This document shows positions 36,647 to 46,501 of a stretch of 64,000 nucleotides of DNA, piece by piece. Position 1 is the stretch's first letter, and the number at the start of each line of letters is the position of its first letter. The stretch lies in assembly GCF_000711695.1 (NCBI RefSeq), contig NW_013547016.1, forward strand, positions 301,316 to 365,315. The letters are read 5' to 3'. Below the pieces are notes generated by a model, which was not told where the DNA came from, ran no database searches, and was given only the letters and a program-made list of their open reading frames with translations. Position numbers and translations under genes: made by a program. The stretch comes from Tilletiaria anomala UBC 951 (Eukaryota > Basidiomycota > Exobasidiomycetes > Georgefischeriales > Tilletiariaceae).

Positions 36647-38621
36647 ATGGCGCCGCCTAGATACAACCGCCTGCATGGCGGCTCGGGTCCCTCGGCCGCA
36701 GGGAGCGGACGTTCCTTCCTTGAAGGACTTGCACGACGACCGCAACGCATCGTCCCACTCGCCCTCACCTTCTTCCTCGCGCTCAGCTTCGTCACATGGC
36801 TCAGCTTCACATCTACCGGCTCCGAAACGGCCAAGCAATGGGCCTCGAACGCCAAGTCGCAAGCTTCCGGTTGGATCTCCAGCGCGGGCGGCAAAGGGAA
36901 ACAGCCGGAAAAGTACCAGGCAAGCGAGATCAGTCCCGCTGATGCTCTGTACACCTTCAAACCCGGCGATCCACCAGTGACCTATGCCGAACTGGAGAAA
37001 TGGGGCGAGAAGGGCGACGATGGCAACATCTACCCGCCGCAATTTATCCCTGCGCTCGCCAACAAGGCGCCGCGCGCGAAAGCGGGCTTCATCGTGCTTG
37101 TACGCAACTCCGAGCTCGAATCGATGCAGGCATCCATGCGCGAGGTCGAGGATCGCTTCAATCGCAAGTACGGCTACCCTTGGATTTTCCTCAATGACGT
37201 GGACTTCACCGATGAGTTCAAAGCTGGTGTCAGGGCTTTGACGCGCTCCGAGATTCGTTTCGGCAAAGTCGAAAAGGAGCACTGGGGGTATCCGAGTTGG
37301 ATCGATCAGAAGAAAGCGGCGGATACGAGGGAAAAGATGACGCTGAAGAAGGTTCTCTACGGCGGGTCCGAGTCGTATCGCCACATGTGAGTATATCACT
37401 TCAATAGTTATCTCCTCTGTTACCACTCTGACCTTTGAATGCTTCCCTCAGGTGCCGTTTCCAGTCCGGTTTCTTTTATAGGCATCCCCTCACCAAAGAC
37501 CTCGACTACTACTGGAGAGTCGAGCCTGGCATCAAGCTGTTCTGTGATGTGAGCTCGATTTTTCTCAACAGTGGGAATATAGGACAATTCCAAGTTGACC
37601 ATTTCTTCTCTAAAATCTGTTCGGTAGCTCGACTACGATCCATTCTTGTTCATGCAGATGAACAACAAGGTGAGGCAATGTGTAATGATCTCGCTCGCAG
37701 GTGGGTCGCCTTCGCTGATGCGCCTTCTCTACTTCTGTTGTATCCACACAGACATACGGCTTCACCATGGCTCTTCACGAGTATGTCGAAACAGTTCCTA
37801 CGCTCTACAGCGCAACGAAGCAGTTCTTCGACCTGAACCCGCAGTACATGGCCAAAGATGCTTCGTGGCATTTCCTCACGGACGAGCCAGAGCGACATTT
37901 CGACGCCGGCTGGAATCTCTGTCACATGTGGTCCAACTTTGAGATTGGTGAGCATATTTCAGCCTTCGCGAGCACAGTACTTTTGCACTGAGGCTCGTAG
38001 TCACCGCAGCGATCGCTCACTGTTTCTCCTTCCCAATGCTGTATGTTCAGCCGACCTGCGTTTTTGGCGCTCCGAGGCGTACTCAAAGTACTTTGATCAC
38101 CTCGACCAAGCCGGCGGGTTCTTTTATGAGCGATGGGGCGATGCGCCGGTACATTCCCTTGCTGTCTCCATCATGCTTGACCGTTCTAGACTGCATCACT
38201 TCAACGACATCGGCTACACCCACGTCCCCTTCAGTCACTGTCCTGTGAACGTGCGTACATGCATTCCTGAGCGTAGCCCTGCTTTCATAAGGGATGTCCG
38301 CTGATTCGTACTTCGTCTCGTCTCGGCAATGTCTTTTCCGGGTCTCCAGAGGAAGAAGTATCACGACAATGGCAAATGCAATTGCAAGCCTGAAAACTCT
38401 TTCGACGAGCATCCGTACTCATGCTTAAAGGTGAGCGTCGACCCGTATCCCAGGTTCCCAGAGCGGAGATACGGTAGAGAGCACTGACGCTGTACATCTT
38501 CTACCGTCCGCAGGAATGGTGGCGAACGGCGAAAGAAGGCAAGCCAAAGCGAAGCAGCGCGATAGAAGAGAGAAACGAGAAGCTCCGCAGTCTAGGTGCA
38601 GGGGCGCTTGTCGACGCCTGA
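36647..38621 (+). CDS. Golgi alpha-1,2-mannosyltransferase, GT15 (KRE2/MNT1/KTR family)
   Basis: Role (family knowledge): type II Golgi enzymes extending O- and N-linked mannans with GDP-mannose. Seven exons: 36647-37386, 37452-37548, 37628-37669, 37752-37947, 38051-38250, 38350-38430, 38514-38621 (487 aa). A signal-anchor lies at about residues 35-55 ([20 protein letters not shown]), followed by a stem and the catalytic domain: [72 protein letters not shown] (divalent-metal/donor region), [39 protein letters not shown] and [17 protein letters not shown]. Exon 3 is only 42 nt yet encodes the DYDPF region. The C-terminus has [11 protein letters not shown] and a basic tail. All junctions keep frame and rebuild known motifs. 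Confidence 0.95.
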
Positions 38622-39044
38622 TGATCCTTATATCGTAGCAATCTCGATGGGCATGATCGACAGCGAGGCTAGCGCCAGACGCCAAGCAAGGACAATGCTC
38701 ATCCACACGCACACCCGCAAATACATGCACACCATACTCCGCGCATGCAACGCATCCGTCCACTACTAATGCAAATGCCCCATCCCACCTGTAGCATACG
38801 AGCGCACTGCACACTCGCCTCCCAATATTTTACTGCACAACATTTCTGACACTGCAGCAGCTCTACAACAATGATGATTGCAAATAATATGTTGGGATAC
38901 ATGTGAAACTGTGTTTTTGACTGTGGACGACTTTCCCTGCTCTTGCTGTGCCGATGCGTGTGGGGTGCGGCGCCGAGCGCAGACATCAAGACAGTCTGCA
39001 CGGACAGCTCCGCCAACAATTTTGCTTTTGCCGTACAGACCACA
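38622..39044. other. Convergent 3' intergenic region
   Basis: 423 bp between the KRE2-like stop and the metalloreductase stop. AT-richer than flanking exons; no gene or terminator structure recognised. Confidence 0.5.
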
Positions 39045-41166
39045 TCACCACTCGAGGCGATTGTCGGAGACGAGGCTGACGTCTGCTCTGTCGTCTCCTT
39101 TCCACACCCTCCCCGCGGAATTGCAGCTTGCAACCGCGTCGCGTAATTCGCTGATCATGCCGCCGGGACCGCTTGCGAACACAGTCGTTGGCCCACATGC
39201 GGTGCTGTCGACAAAGTTGGTGACAACAGCATGCAGGTCTGGGCGCCGGAGCAAGTACGGTGCCTCAGGGCCTCCTTCTTCGCCCTCTGCGGTGGCTGCA
39301 GCTGCATCTGCGGCATCAGGGGCGAGGTCAAGCGGGGCGGGATCCTCATCGCACTTGCTGCAGTCAATGGTGCCTTGGCCTTTCTCCACACTTGACGAAG
39401 TCGCAGATCGCAGCACGCGAGCACGGTCGACCCCACGCGTCACGTAGACCTCGATGCTGATGCACTTTCCCGCAATAGCGCGTAGCGCATCGAGCTCTTC
39501 TTCGACCCATAGCACGTCCTGCTTCCTGCGTATGGCCCAGACGAGAGCGACGGAGATGCTGCATGGCCGCGGTCCTTGAAATGCGTCGAGGTGAGCAAGA
39601 TGCCAAAGGACAGGGAGGACAAAGGTGATGCCGGTACCGCCTGCGACACAGAGGATGTTCGTGTTGCTGCCTTGCATGTATGCCGGAAGCAAGTCGTCAA
39701 CGATGGATTGCCCGTATGGTCCGGTGAGGATAACGGCCGTGGTGGTCGTCATGAGCTTCTTCGCATTTTTTGATTCAGAATCTATGCTAGCATTGGACTC
39801 GGGGATGTTACCAGCAGCAGTACCAGCGGCAGCCCCCAGCTTGTTGGCGATTTTGTGCGTTTCACCTTGCTTGGCACGGAAGATGTACGAATGGCGGGTA
39901 GTCCCTTTTGAAAGGATGGGATAGGAGATCGGGGTAAAAGGGTGCGACTGCCAAATGCTCCCTTCCGTGAAGGTTAGGTAGAAGTGCTGTCCAACTTTCC
40001 AGGGCTGGTGGGGGTGCTCAAAGTCGAGCCTCACCACGTCGCCGTTCGGGCTATCTGGAAAGAGCCTAGCGCGCGCCTGTGCGGCCCTGAAGCCGCTGGC
40101 GCCTTGAGGTGTCACGTAGTTGTAGTGCAACAGCGCTGTGCGCACGAAACGAGCGCTGCGGTCAATGAACCACAGGATGAGTGAAGGAAGCAGGAAGCAG
40201 CTCAGCTGGTCCCAATGGCCATAGCAAGCGCCAATGTAGACCATGGCGAGGACGTAGTGGGCTTTGCGGAAAAATTCGTAGCCTGTATAGCGGATGGCGG
40301 TCTGCGTGCTGAGTGCCCAAAGCAGAAGGAGGAGAATCATGGCGACGACTCCCCAGACCATATACGTCTGCTTGATCCAGGCTTGTGCCGTAGAAGGCTG
40401 TGGCTGGTAGAGACGAATCTCGACGATGGACCATCCAATCGTGTGGAGCGCAGCCTGCATGAGGATGATATACCCGAGCCATCGATGCAGAAAGATGAAG
40501 TGATGGTGTGGTATGCCGGTGATGATGGACAAGATCGACTCGCGCGAGGAGAAGAGGACCGATAGTGGCGTCATTGCATAGGCCAGGACGCCGACTCGAT
40601 CTGCGAAGGGGCCGAGACTTGTGCGTGTGTTGTATAGGCCAGGCTTGTTCTTTACGGGTGTCACCCATGTTTTAAATGGGTAACCCAAGAAGCTGCATGA
40701 TGCAAGAGCTGGGTGAGTCTTGGGTCGTGCAAACCATCAGAAAGGCTGACACTCACGTCCACAGCAGTAGGTACGCAGCCATCACGGCAAGAATCGTGAC
40801 CTGCAAGCGAGTCGTTCGACCAAATACGATGCGCACACCCTCGGGCAAGAAAATTCTTCTTAGCCCTGCGGCTATTGCACGCTTGCCTCTGGCGATGGAG
40901 CTGCCTCTGCGAGCGACAGGCGCGGCGTTGGCACGGACGACGTGAATGAAGCCAAGCACGAGAAGCACGAGGCCGATGGTACCCCATATGGCCGCCGTGT
41001 ATATCATCCCGGCGTCGTGTGCATTGTAAACGGCATCGAGGTAGGCGCAAGAGCCGGCATCGTTGGTGCACGGCACGGCGCGGTCCGCATACCCCCAGTG
41101 GTGCTCGAGACTGCTCGCGTCGCTGAGGTTCTGGATGTGCCGCGGAAACAATGCCGAGCCGCCCAT
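39045..41166 (-). CDS. Ferric reductase-type transmembrane metalloreductase (FRE family)
   Basis: Role (family knowledge): FRE enzymes pass electrons from NADPH through FAD and two haems across the plasma membrane to reduce Fe(III) or Cu(II) for uptake. Two exons: 41166-40757 and 40692-39045 (685 aa; intron 64 nt). Seen: an extracellular N-terminus, first membrane helix about residues 54-77 (YTAAIWGTIGLVLLVLGF), a second helix split by the intron (LAVMAAYLLLWTFLGYPF), then the ferric-reductase core with haem-ligand histidines in the helix containing HHHFIFLHRWLGY and in the helix with AALHTIGW. FAD binding: HPFTPISYP. NADPH binding: TGPYGQS and VAGGTGITFVLPVLWHL, with CGPTTVFASGPGG near the end and the terminal LEW typical of the family. 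ATG 41166 was preferred over an upstream TTG. It is divergent from the HECT gene. Confidence 0.95.
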
Positions 41167-41557
41167 CTTTCCTAGCTTTTCCCGTGCGCGTCGGGGACAT
41201 GCAAGGGATGACTCGATTCGCGGCCTTCTCAATACCTGCTTGTCTTATAAACAGATGTATGATCATGGTCTTGCACGCCGTGTGGCACACTGGTGTATTT
41301 GTTCCTTCACACCTCGGCACCTTTTCGTGATGGTTTTTGCTCGGATGCTTTTTGTGAACCATGAAGGGTTTCTTGGCGTCAAGTGAAAGCATTACCTAAG
41401 CAAAGTATTATGTAATATCAAATAGCATCCTAATTCGCATTGCTGTTTGATCTAAGACGGTGGCAAAGCTGCTCAACAAACCTGCACCATGTCATGCTGT
41501 CGCGCCACAGTTGAAGCGCCAAGGCCGTGGCCGCATACAGGGTAATAGATCATCAAC
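41167..41557. promoter_or_regulatory. Divergent promoter region between metalloreductase and HECT ligase
   Basis: 391 bp between divergent ATGs. A GATA motif (agataa family) regulates iron-uptake genes in related fungi, but no clear clustered pair is visible here. No gene inside. Confidence 0.4.
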
Positions 41558-44542
41558 ATGTCCTCGTCTCCTTCGTCCTCAAGCCGGCGTCCCTCCCCAT
41601 GGGCGGCTGTGAGACCTGCGACTGGCGGCGCGACCTGGCCATTGGAGACGCTACCCCTGTCGTCGTCGAGCGGCGCCGGCGATGAGCTTTCCAGATGGCC
41701 CAGCACGAATCCGTCACTCGATCCTTTTCCATCCCTGGCGGTTGCGCTAAGCAGCAGCCTGTCTCGACAGCATAACTCCAAGTCTGCGAAGAAACGCGCA
41801 AGAGCAAGCGCCATTTCCAGTGGCGCAACCACCCCTTTCTCTTTTGGGCCTGGCGCGAATGCGAGCGCAGGTGCCAGCAGGGACTTTGACCCGTATCCTT
41901 CGAGGCAGTCAGAGATCAATCGGCGCGCCATGGAACAGCATTGGAATGCAGCTGATAACCACGGCGCATGCGATGGCGGAAAAGGGTCACAGCGACCACA
42001 ACTGCATTTTGGTCATGACGTAGTGACCGAGACGCAAGGTGCTGACTCGGATATGGTCTCCACGTCTTGCCGCCCGCAGGCGTACGGTGTGTCGAGAGTT
42101 TCCTTTCGCACGCAGTCACAGGCTCGCGCACATTCGAGCAGTCGGCGAGGAAAGCTGCGGCAAGTCAAGCGGTCCGGCCAAATGCTTGAAGAATCGCTGG
42201 ACCAACCGCAAACCGAGACGCTCGCCTCTGCGTCATTTGTGAGCGTTTGCGCCCCGAGCTTCGTTGCCGAGCTGAGAGCTCTGGCTGGAGCCAATAAAAA
42301 TTCAATACAGCAGGAATATCCACATCTTCCACTCGTTAATGCCTCCATACCACCGGACGTCAGACTCGGGCGCGCCTACAACGCGGTGCTCGCTCTGATT
42401 GCTGTAAGCCAGAGTGACTCCACTCCGGCTTCCGCTACTAGCTCGTCCTCCTCGCTAGATGCAATCGTGGGGAGTTATGGAAGCTTACGCGCAGCTTGCT
42501 ATGACCTCTTCGGCACACCCGACAGCATCCTAGCCAACTTTAGCGCTATTCGTAACTTTCAATCTCAACACCCTTCCGTCTCTTTCTCGGCGCAAGCGGA
42601 TGCAGGAGTATCCGTCGCACATGAAAAGTTGTCTGCACGAACTATTATGCGGCTCGCCAACATGGCGGACAGAAAGGCGCGCGGTACGGGGAGAGAAGCA
42701 TTGCAGGTATGCTTATCAGAGATGGACACGACGCCGGTACGTGACCAGTCTGCTTCGCATCAACGCGCTCGCACAGTGGCTCTGCTGCTGATAAGCAAGG
42801 TAAGCCTGCCGACCAATACTTAAAGCTTTATGCCCTTAAGCTGAAGGCTCATTCTTCGCTTCTCGTACATTTAGCTGGAAGCAGCACTCCGTACATCGTC
42901 AGGAGCAGATATAGCAGATGGAGAACATGCCGTGTCACGCACTCTCCATCATCTGCTGGCTCGCGACTTGCGCCCTTCGTCTCTCATGTGGCTTCGCCAT
43001 GCAAGCGAGTCATATTCAGACGACTTGGCCACTGCCACATTGCAATACACGCTCAGTGCGCTGCAAAAGATGCTAATGCAGAGCTTGGAAGGCACGACTG
43101 ACGGTAGTCCGCGAGAAGTTGAGCGGCTTCTAGATCAAATGAATTGCATGCGGATCCTCGAGACATTTTTCGCTGCCAGCACCAATGTGCGCTCTTATGC
43201 AGAGAGAGGAGCGTATCCATGGCCTCTTTCGGATTTCTACTCTTCTGCTTTAGATCTGCATGCTGATCGCATTGTGGACGCGCAGCAGCAACATTCGGGT
43301 GACAAGCTTGGTCAGCTGCAAGGACTATTGCGACGCTTTCCGTTCCTCTTGTCGATTGGCATCAAGCAGCGGATCATGCGTGCCGGTGCACTGGCAAGCA
43401 TGCAGGCTGCAAGGCACCAGCACACCATCTTGAAGGCCATACGGCAGTCGCGCTACGTCGTTCCAGACATTAACGAGGAAGGCGAAGGCGAAGATATGGG
43501 CGAAAGGCTGAAGATCTCTGTCCGCCGTCAACATTTGCTTGACGACAGCATAGAGCAGCTTTTGTTGGCGCTTGACGACGATCGTCTTTTGCTGCCCTTG
43601 CAGGTACACTGGGTGGGTGAGGAGGCAGTCGATGGTGGAGGTCCAAGGAGGGAATGGCTGCACGCTCTCATCAATTGCACGCTCGCCGAGGGCTTGCACC
43701 TGCATGCAATGTCTGAGCAGCTATCAATCACGCTTGGCGTTGCCCTCGGCCTATCGGTATATCACGAGCTACCCGTGCCGGCATTGCTTCCCCATCAAAT
43801 TTGCAGACTATTGATGCATCCGGACGCCACCAACATCCCCTTGCCGCTCCAATCACTGGATGCCAGCCACCCCGAATTGGCCGCTACATTAGCGATGCTG
43901 CTGCATGCGCCTTCTTCAGATCTATGCAAGATGGAGGCGGACGGCGAGCTCAATGTGATCGAGGATACGATGCGTCAGGCGGCGCTATTCGGCGAAGAAT
44001 TGCTTTCTGCCTTGGCGTTTGGCTTTCAAAGAGTGTGTCGTGGCGTCCACGTCGAGCTGCTTCATCCTGCGGAGCTGCGGAGTGTCATTACAGGCATACC
44101 GATTCGGTCCAGCTTATCTAGCCTAGCCACGGACACAGACCACAGACACACCCTGGATGCTGCTACGATCAACAGTCTCCGCGTCGTCACGAAGCATCAA
44201 GGCTTCACCGTAGAAGACGAAACTCTCAAGCAGGGTTTTTGGCGCCTGTGGGCAGAAGATCTAACGGGTCCGCAACGCAATAAGCTGCTCGCTTTCATCA
44301 CCGGCTCGCCACGCCTGCCTCTTGGCTGGGAGCGGCTTGCGATCTCTCAAAGCGGGCAAGAACAGAGACAAAGTGGTCATTTGCTCTGCATAAAACTGGT
44401 CGACGAACCGGCTTTTCGCGCTTTTGTGCCGTGGTCTAGCACGTGTACGATGACGCTATTCCTCCCTCGCATGCGCGTCGAGGAACTGCCTGGCCGGCTT
44501 AACGCTGCACTCGCTCACGCTGATGGGTTTGGTCTCAAGTAG
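41558..44542 (+). CDS. HECT-domain E3 ubiquitin ligase (Hul4-like)
   Basis: Role (family knowledge): HECT ligases accept ubiquitin from an E2 on a catalytic Cys and pass it to substrate. Two exons: 41558-42799 and 42875-44542 (969 aa; intron 75 nt). The N-terminal ~220 residues are Ser-rich and disordered. The middle is helical without a named domain. HECT landmarks: LLPLQVHWVGEEAVDGGGPR followed by REWLH (the family's GGpxREwf block, about residue 665), the N-lobe, KLLAFITGSPRLPLGWERL about 880, and SSTCTMTLFLPRM with the catalytic Cys about residue 937. The C-terminal tail after the Cys is about 30 residues, the usual length. Domain order without WW or C2 domains points to the Hul4 / small-HECT group rather than NEDD4; that subfamily call is an inference. 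Confidence 0.92.
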
Positions 44543-44639
44543 TATCTTTGAAGACTGTGCTCTGACAGCGGTTATGAGGTTATAATCTAACTCGTCTCTT
44601 TGTAGCTCGGATTGGTAGAAAGAGCACAAGTATCTGGAG

Positions 44640-45655
44640 TCGGCTTGTCCATGAGTTCGATTGCTCCTTCGTGGTGAGGAATGGCATTATCTCCCAGGAA
44701 TAACCTACTAGCTTCTCTTTCCTGTTCCTTCCCATTAATCTGCGTGAAATGGATGGTGGTTAGCTGCTCGATTTCGTCGATGACTCGCTAAGCTGCAATC
44801 GTAAGAACTCCTTGCTGCGTGTAATTCATCGCAGCCAGTCGCGCGATGGTCTTGACCGCCGGATGATCACCTGAGTACGGTGGGGATGCTTTCGGTTCGG
44901 CGATTAAATTGCTAGCCAAAAGATAGGTTCCAAAAGCTCCCGATCCGACCCTGAAGACACAGATGCCAAAGGGCTTGAGTCTGGTTCATGGACCTCAGTT
45001 GATCAAGTTGTCAGGCATTCGAAACAAATTCCATGGTGCAATGTGGAGAAGTGACGAGCACGCTCTCGGGATGTAGGCCCTCATACCAGCCTTCAAAGGA
45101 AAAACCTTTCGCAATGTACACCGAGTTCCCAGGTGCTACCAAGGCACCGGTGATTCCGTAAATGTTGATACTGTACTTGTTTGTAACATTACAATTCTCG
45201 CAACAGCAGCAACACGAAAAGAGTGAGATCCACAACGCCTTCATCAAGCAGCGAAGGACTCAGCACCCAGTGATTGAATCCCATTTCTGGAACACTGTGC
45301 ACTGAAAAAATACATTGACCATGAACATGTCTCACAGGTCACTGTTGGTCGTATCTTCGAAAGCGGCGTCGCTGCTGAATCCCGCATTTTTGATCAGGCA
45401 TCAAACCCGCCGAGTTTGTCATTTGCAAATGCGACGGCAGACTTGCGGCTCTTATAGTCTGTCACATCGAGCCTAGTCCAGACGCCGCCAGCGTCTGTGA
45501 TACTTTTGACGTCGGCGTTGCTAGTAGGATCAGGATTCTGAGCATTATCAATGACCCCGTGACCTCTCGAGAGCTACTCGTGGCACAGCCCAGCCCCTAA
45601 ACCTGCACTACAGCCCGCGATGAGATAGACTTGTGAGGCGGAAATGGTAGCTTGG
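44640..45655 (-). pseudogene. Short-chain dehydrogenase relic A (decayed)
   Basis: Translation of the minus strand in several frames gives ordered pieces of a short-chain dehydrogenase: ASQVYLIAGCSAGLGAGLCHE followed immediately by a stop (45645-45575), GGVWTRLDVTDYKS about 45490-45450, GITGALVAPGNSVYIAKGFS with EGWYEGL about 45160-45070 (the position of the catalytic Tyr-x-x-x-Lys is changed: YIAKG), and a C-terminal piece with YSGDHPAVKTIARLAAMNYT about 44890-44830. Pieces are in order but interrupted by stops and frame changes, so the gene is dead. Boundaries are approximate. It sits directly upstream (5' side on the minus strand at 45745-46026) of a second N-terminal relic. Confidence 0.8.
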
Positions 45656-45744
45656 AGAAAGACTAAATGCGGTCCGAAGACTCCACTCCGCCCACTGCCC
45701 TAGGATCAATCTGCTCTCCTTCCGACTCTTTCACTCTGAATTGG

Positions 45745-46026
45745 TTACGAAAAGTCAATGTAACCGTCGTTCTCGTTTGTGAATTCGAGGGCGGCAGCAC
45801 AGCTAGCCTGGCTTGTGACGTCCAGCTTTGTCCAGAGTAACCCATCCTCAGGAATTTTCCTGACGTACGGATGGATAGCATTAGGGCTGCGAGACGTTGC
45901 ATCGACCTTGTGGCCACCCCGTAGCGCCTCGAGGCAGAACTCGGAACGCAGACCTGGACTGCAGCCAGAAATGAGGTAGATCTCCGAAGCCGAAACGGTG
46001 AGCGAGGGGAAAAATGCGACGCTCAT
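45745..46026 (-). pseudogene. Short-chain dehydrogenase relic B, N-terminal fragment
   Basis: An open frame of 93 codons starting with ATG reads ASEIYLISGCSPGLRSEFCL, then HKVDATSRSP and LLWTKLDVTSQASCAAALEF. This is the Rossmann N-terminus of a classical SDR aligned residue by residue with relic A, but the TGxxxGxG glycine motif is damaged (GLRSE) and no catalytic half follows before the stop. It is a fragment from a tandem duplication or a second dying copy. Function is not expected. Confidence 0.75.
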
Positions 46027-46501
46027 TGGGAAGCGCAGATGTTTGGAGATTTAGGTTGATACACGCGGAAGGTAGCACGGACATGACCAAAAAGAAATGG
46101 AGCAGGGTACAGCATTTTGCGTGTGACAGTGTATCAGCGATTAAATACTACCTCAGACATGCTTCTTGAATGCAACTTGCAGGATGATTGATGAGTTAGT
46201 TGCACCGAATGAGCCCGGCCCAGCAACGTGAAAGAAATCTCGCAGTCGCCATTTTCATCGCCCGAACGCCGAGCGTCGGGGTGGAAGAGAGACGTTCCTG
46301 TTCTGCCAATCAGAAACAATGAGCCGGTGACTGAGAGCTAGCCAATGAAGAGAGGAGCAAGCCTTTAATGCATATCTAGTGATTGGTGATTGGACAATAT
46401 TGTGAACTGATACCTACCAAGTCGCATGGTCGAGTGAACATAAGCGCAGCGGCATGCGCAGCCTTTGACAACTGCCAATCTATTCGAGCGTAGCGAGCTA
46501 G
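46027..46501. other. Intergenic upstream of UbiB-family gene
   Basis: 475 bp between the SDR relic and the UbiB-family ATG, presumably its promoter. A short palindromic-looking string (cgagcgtagcgagctag) lies just before the ATG at 46485-46501. Nothing else recognised. Confidence 0.4.
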
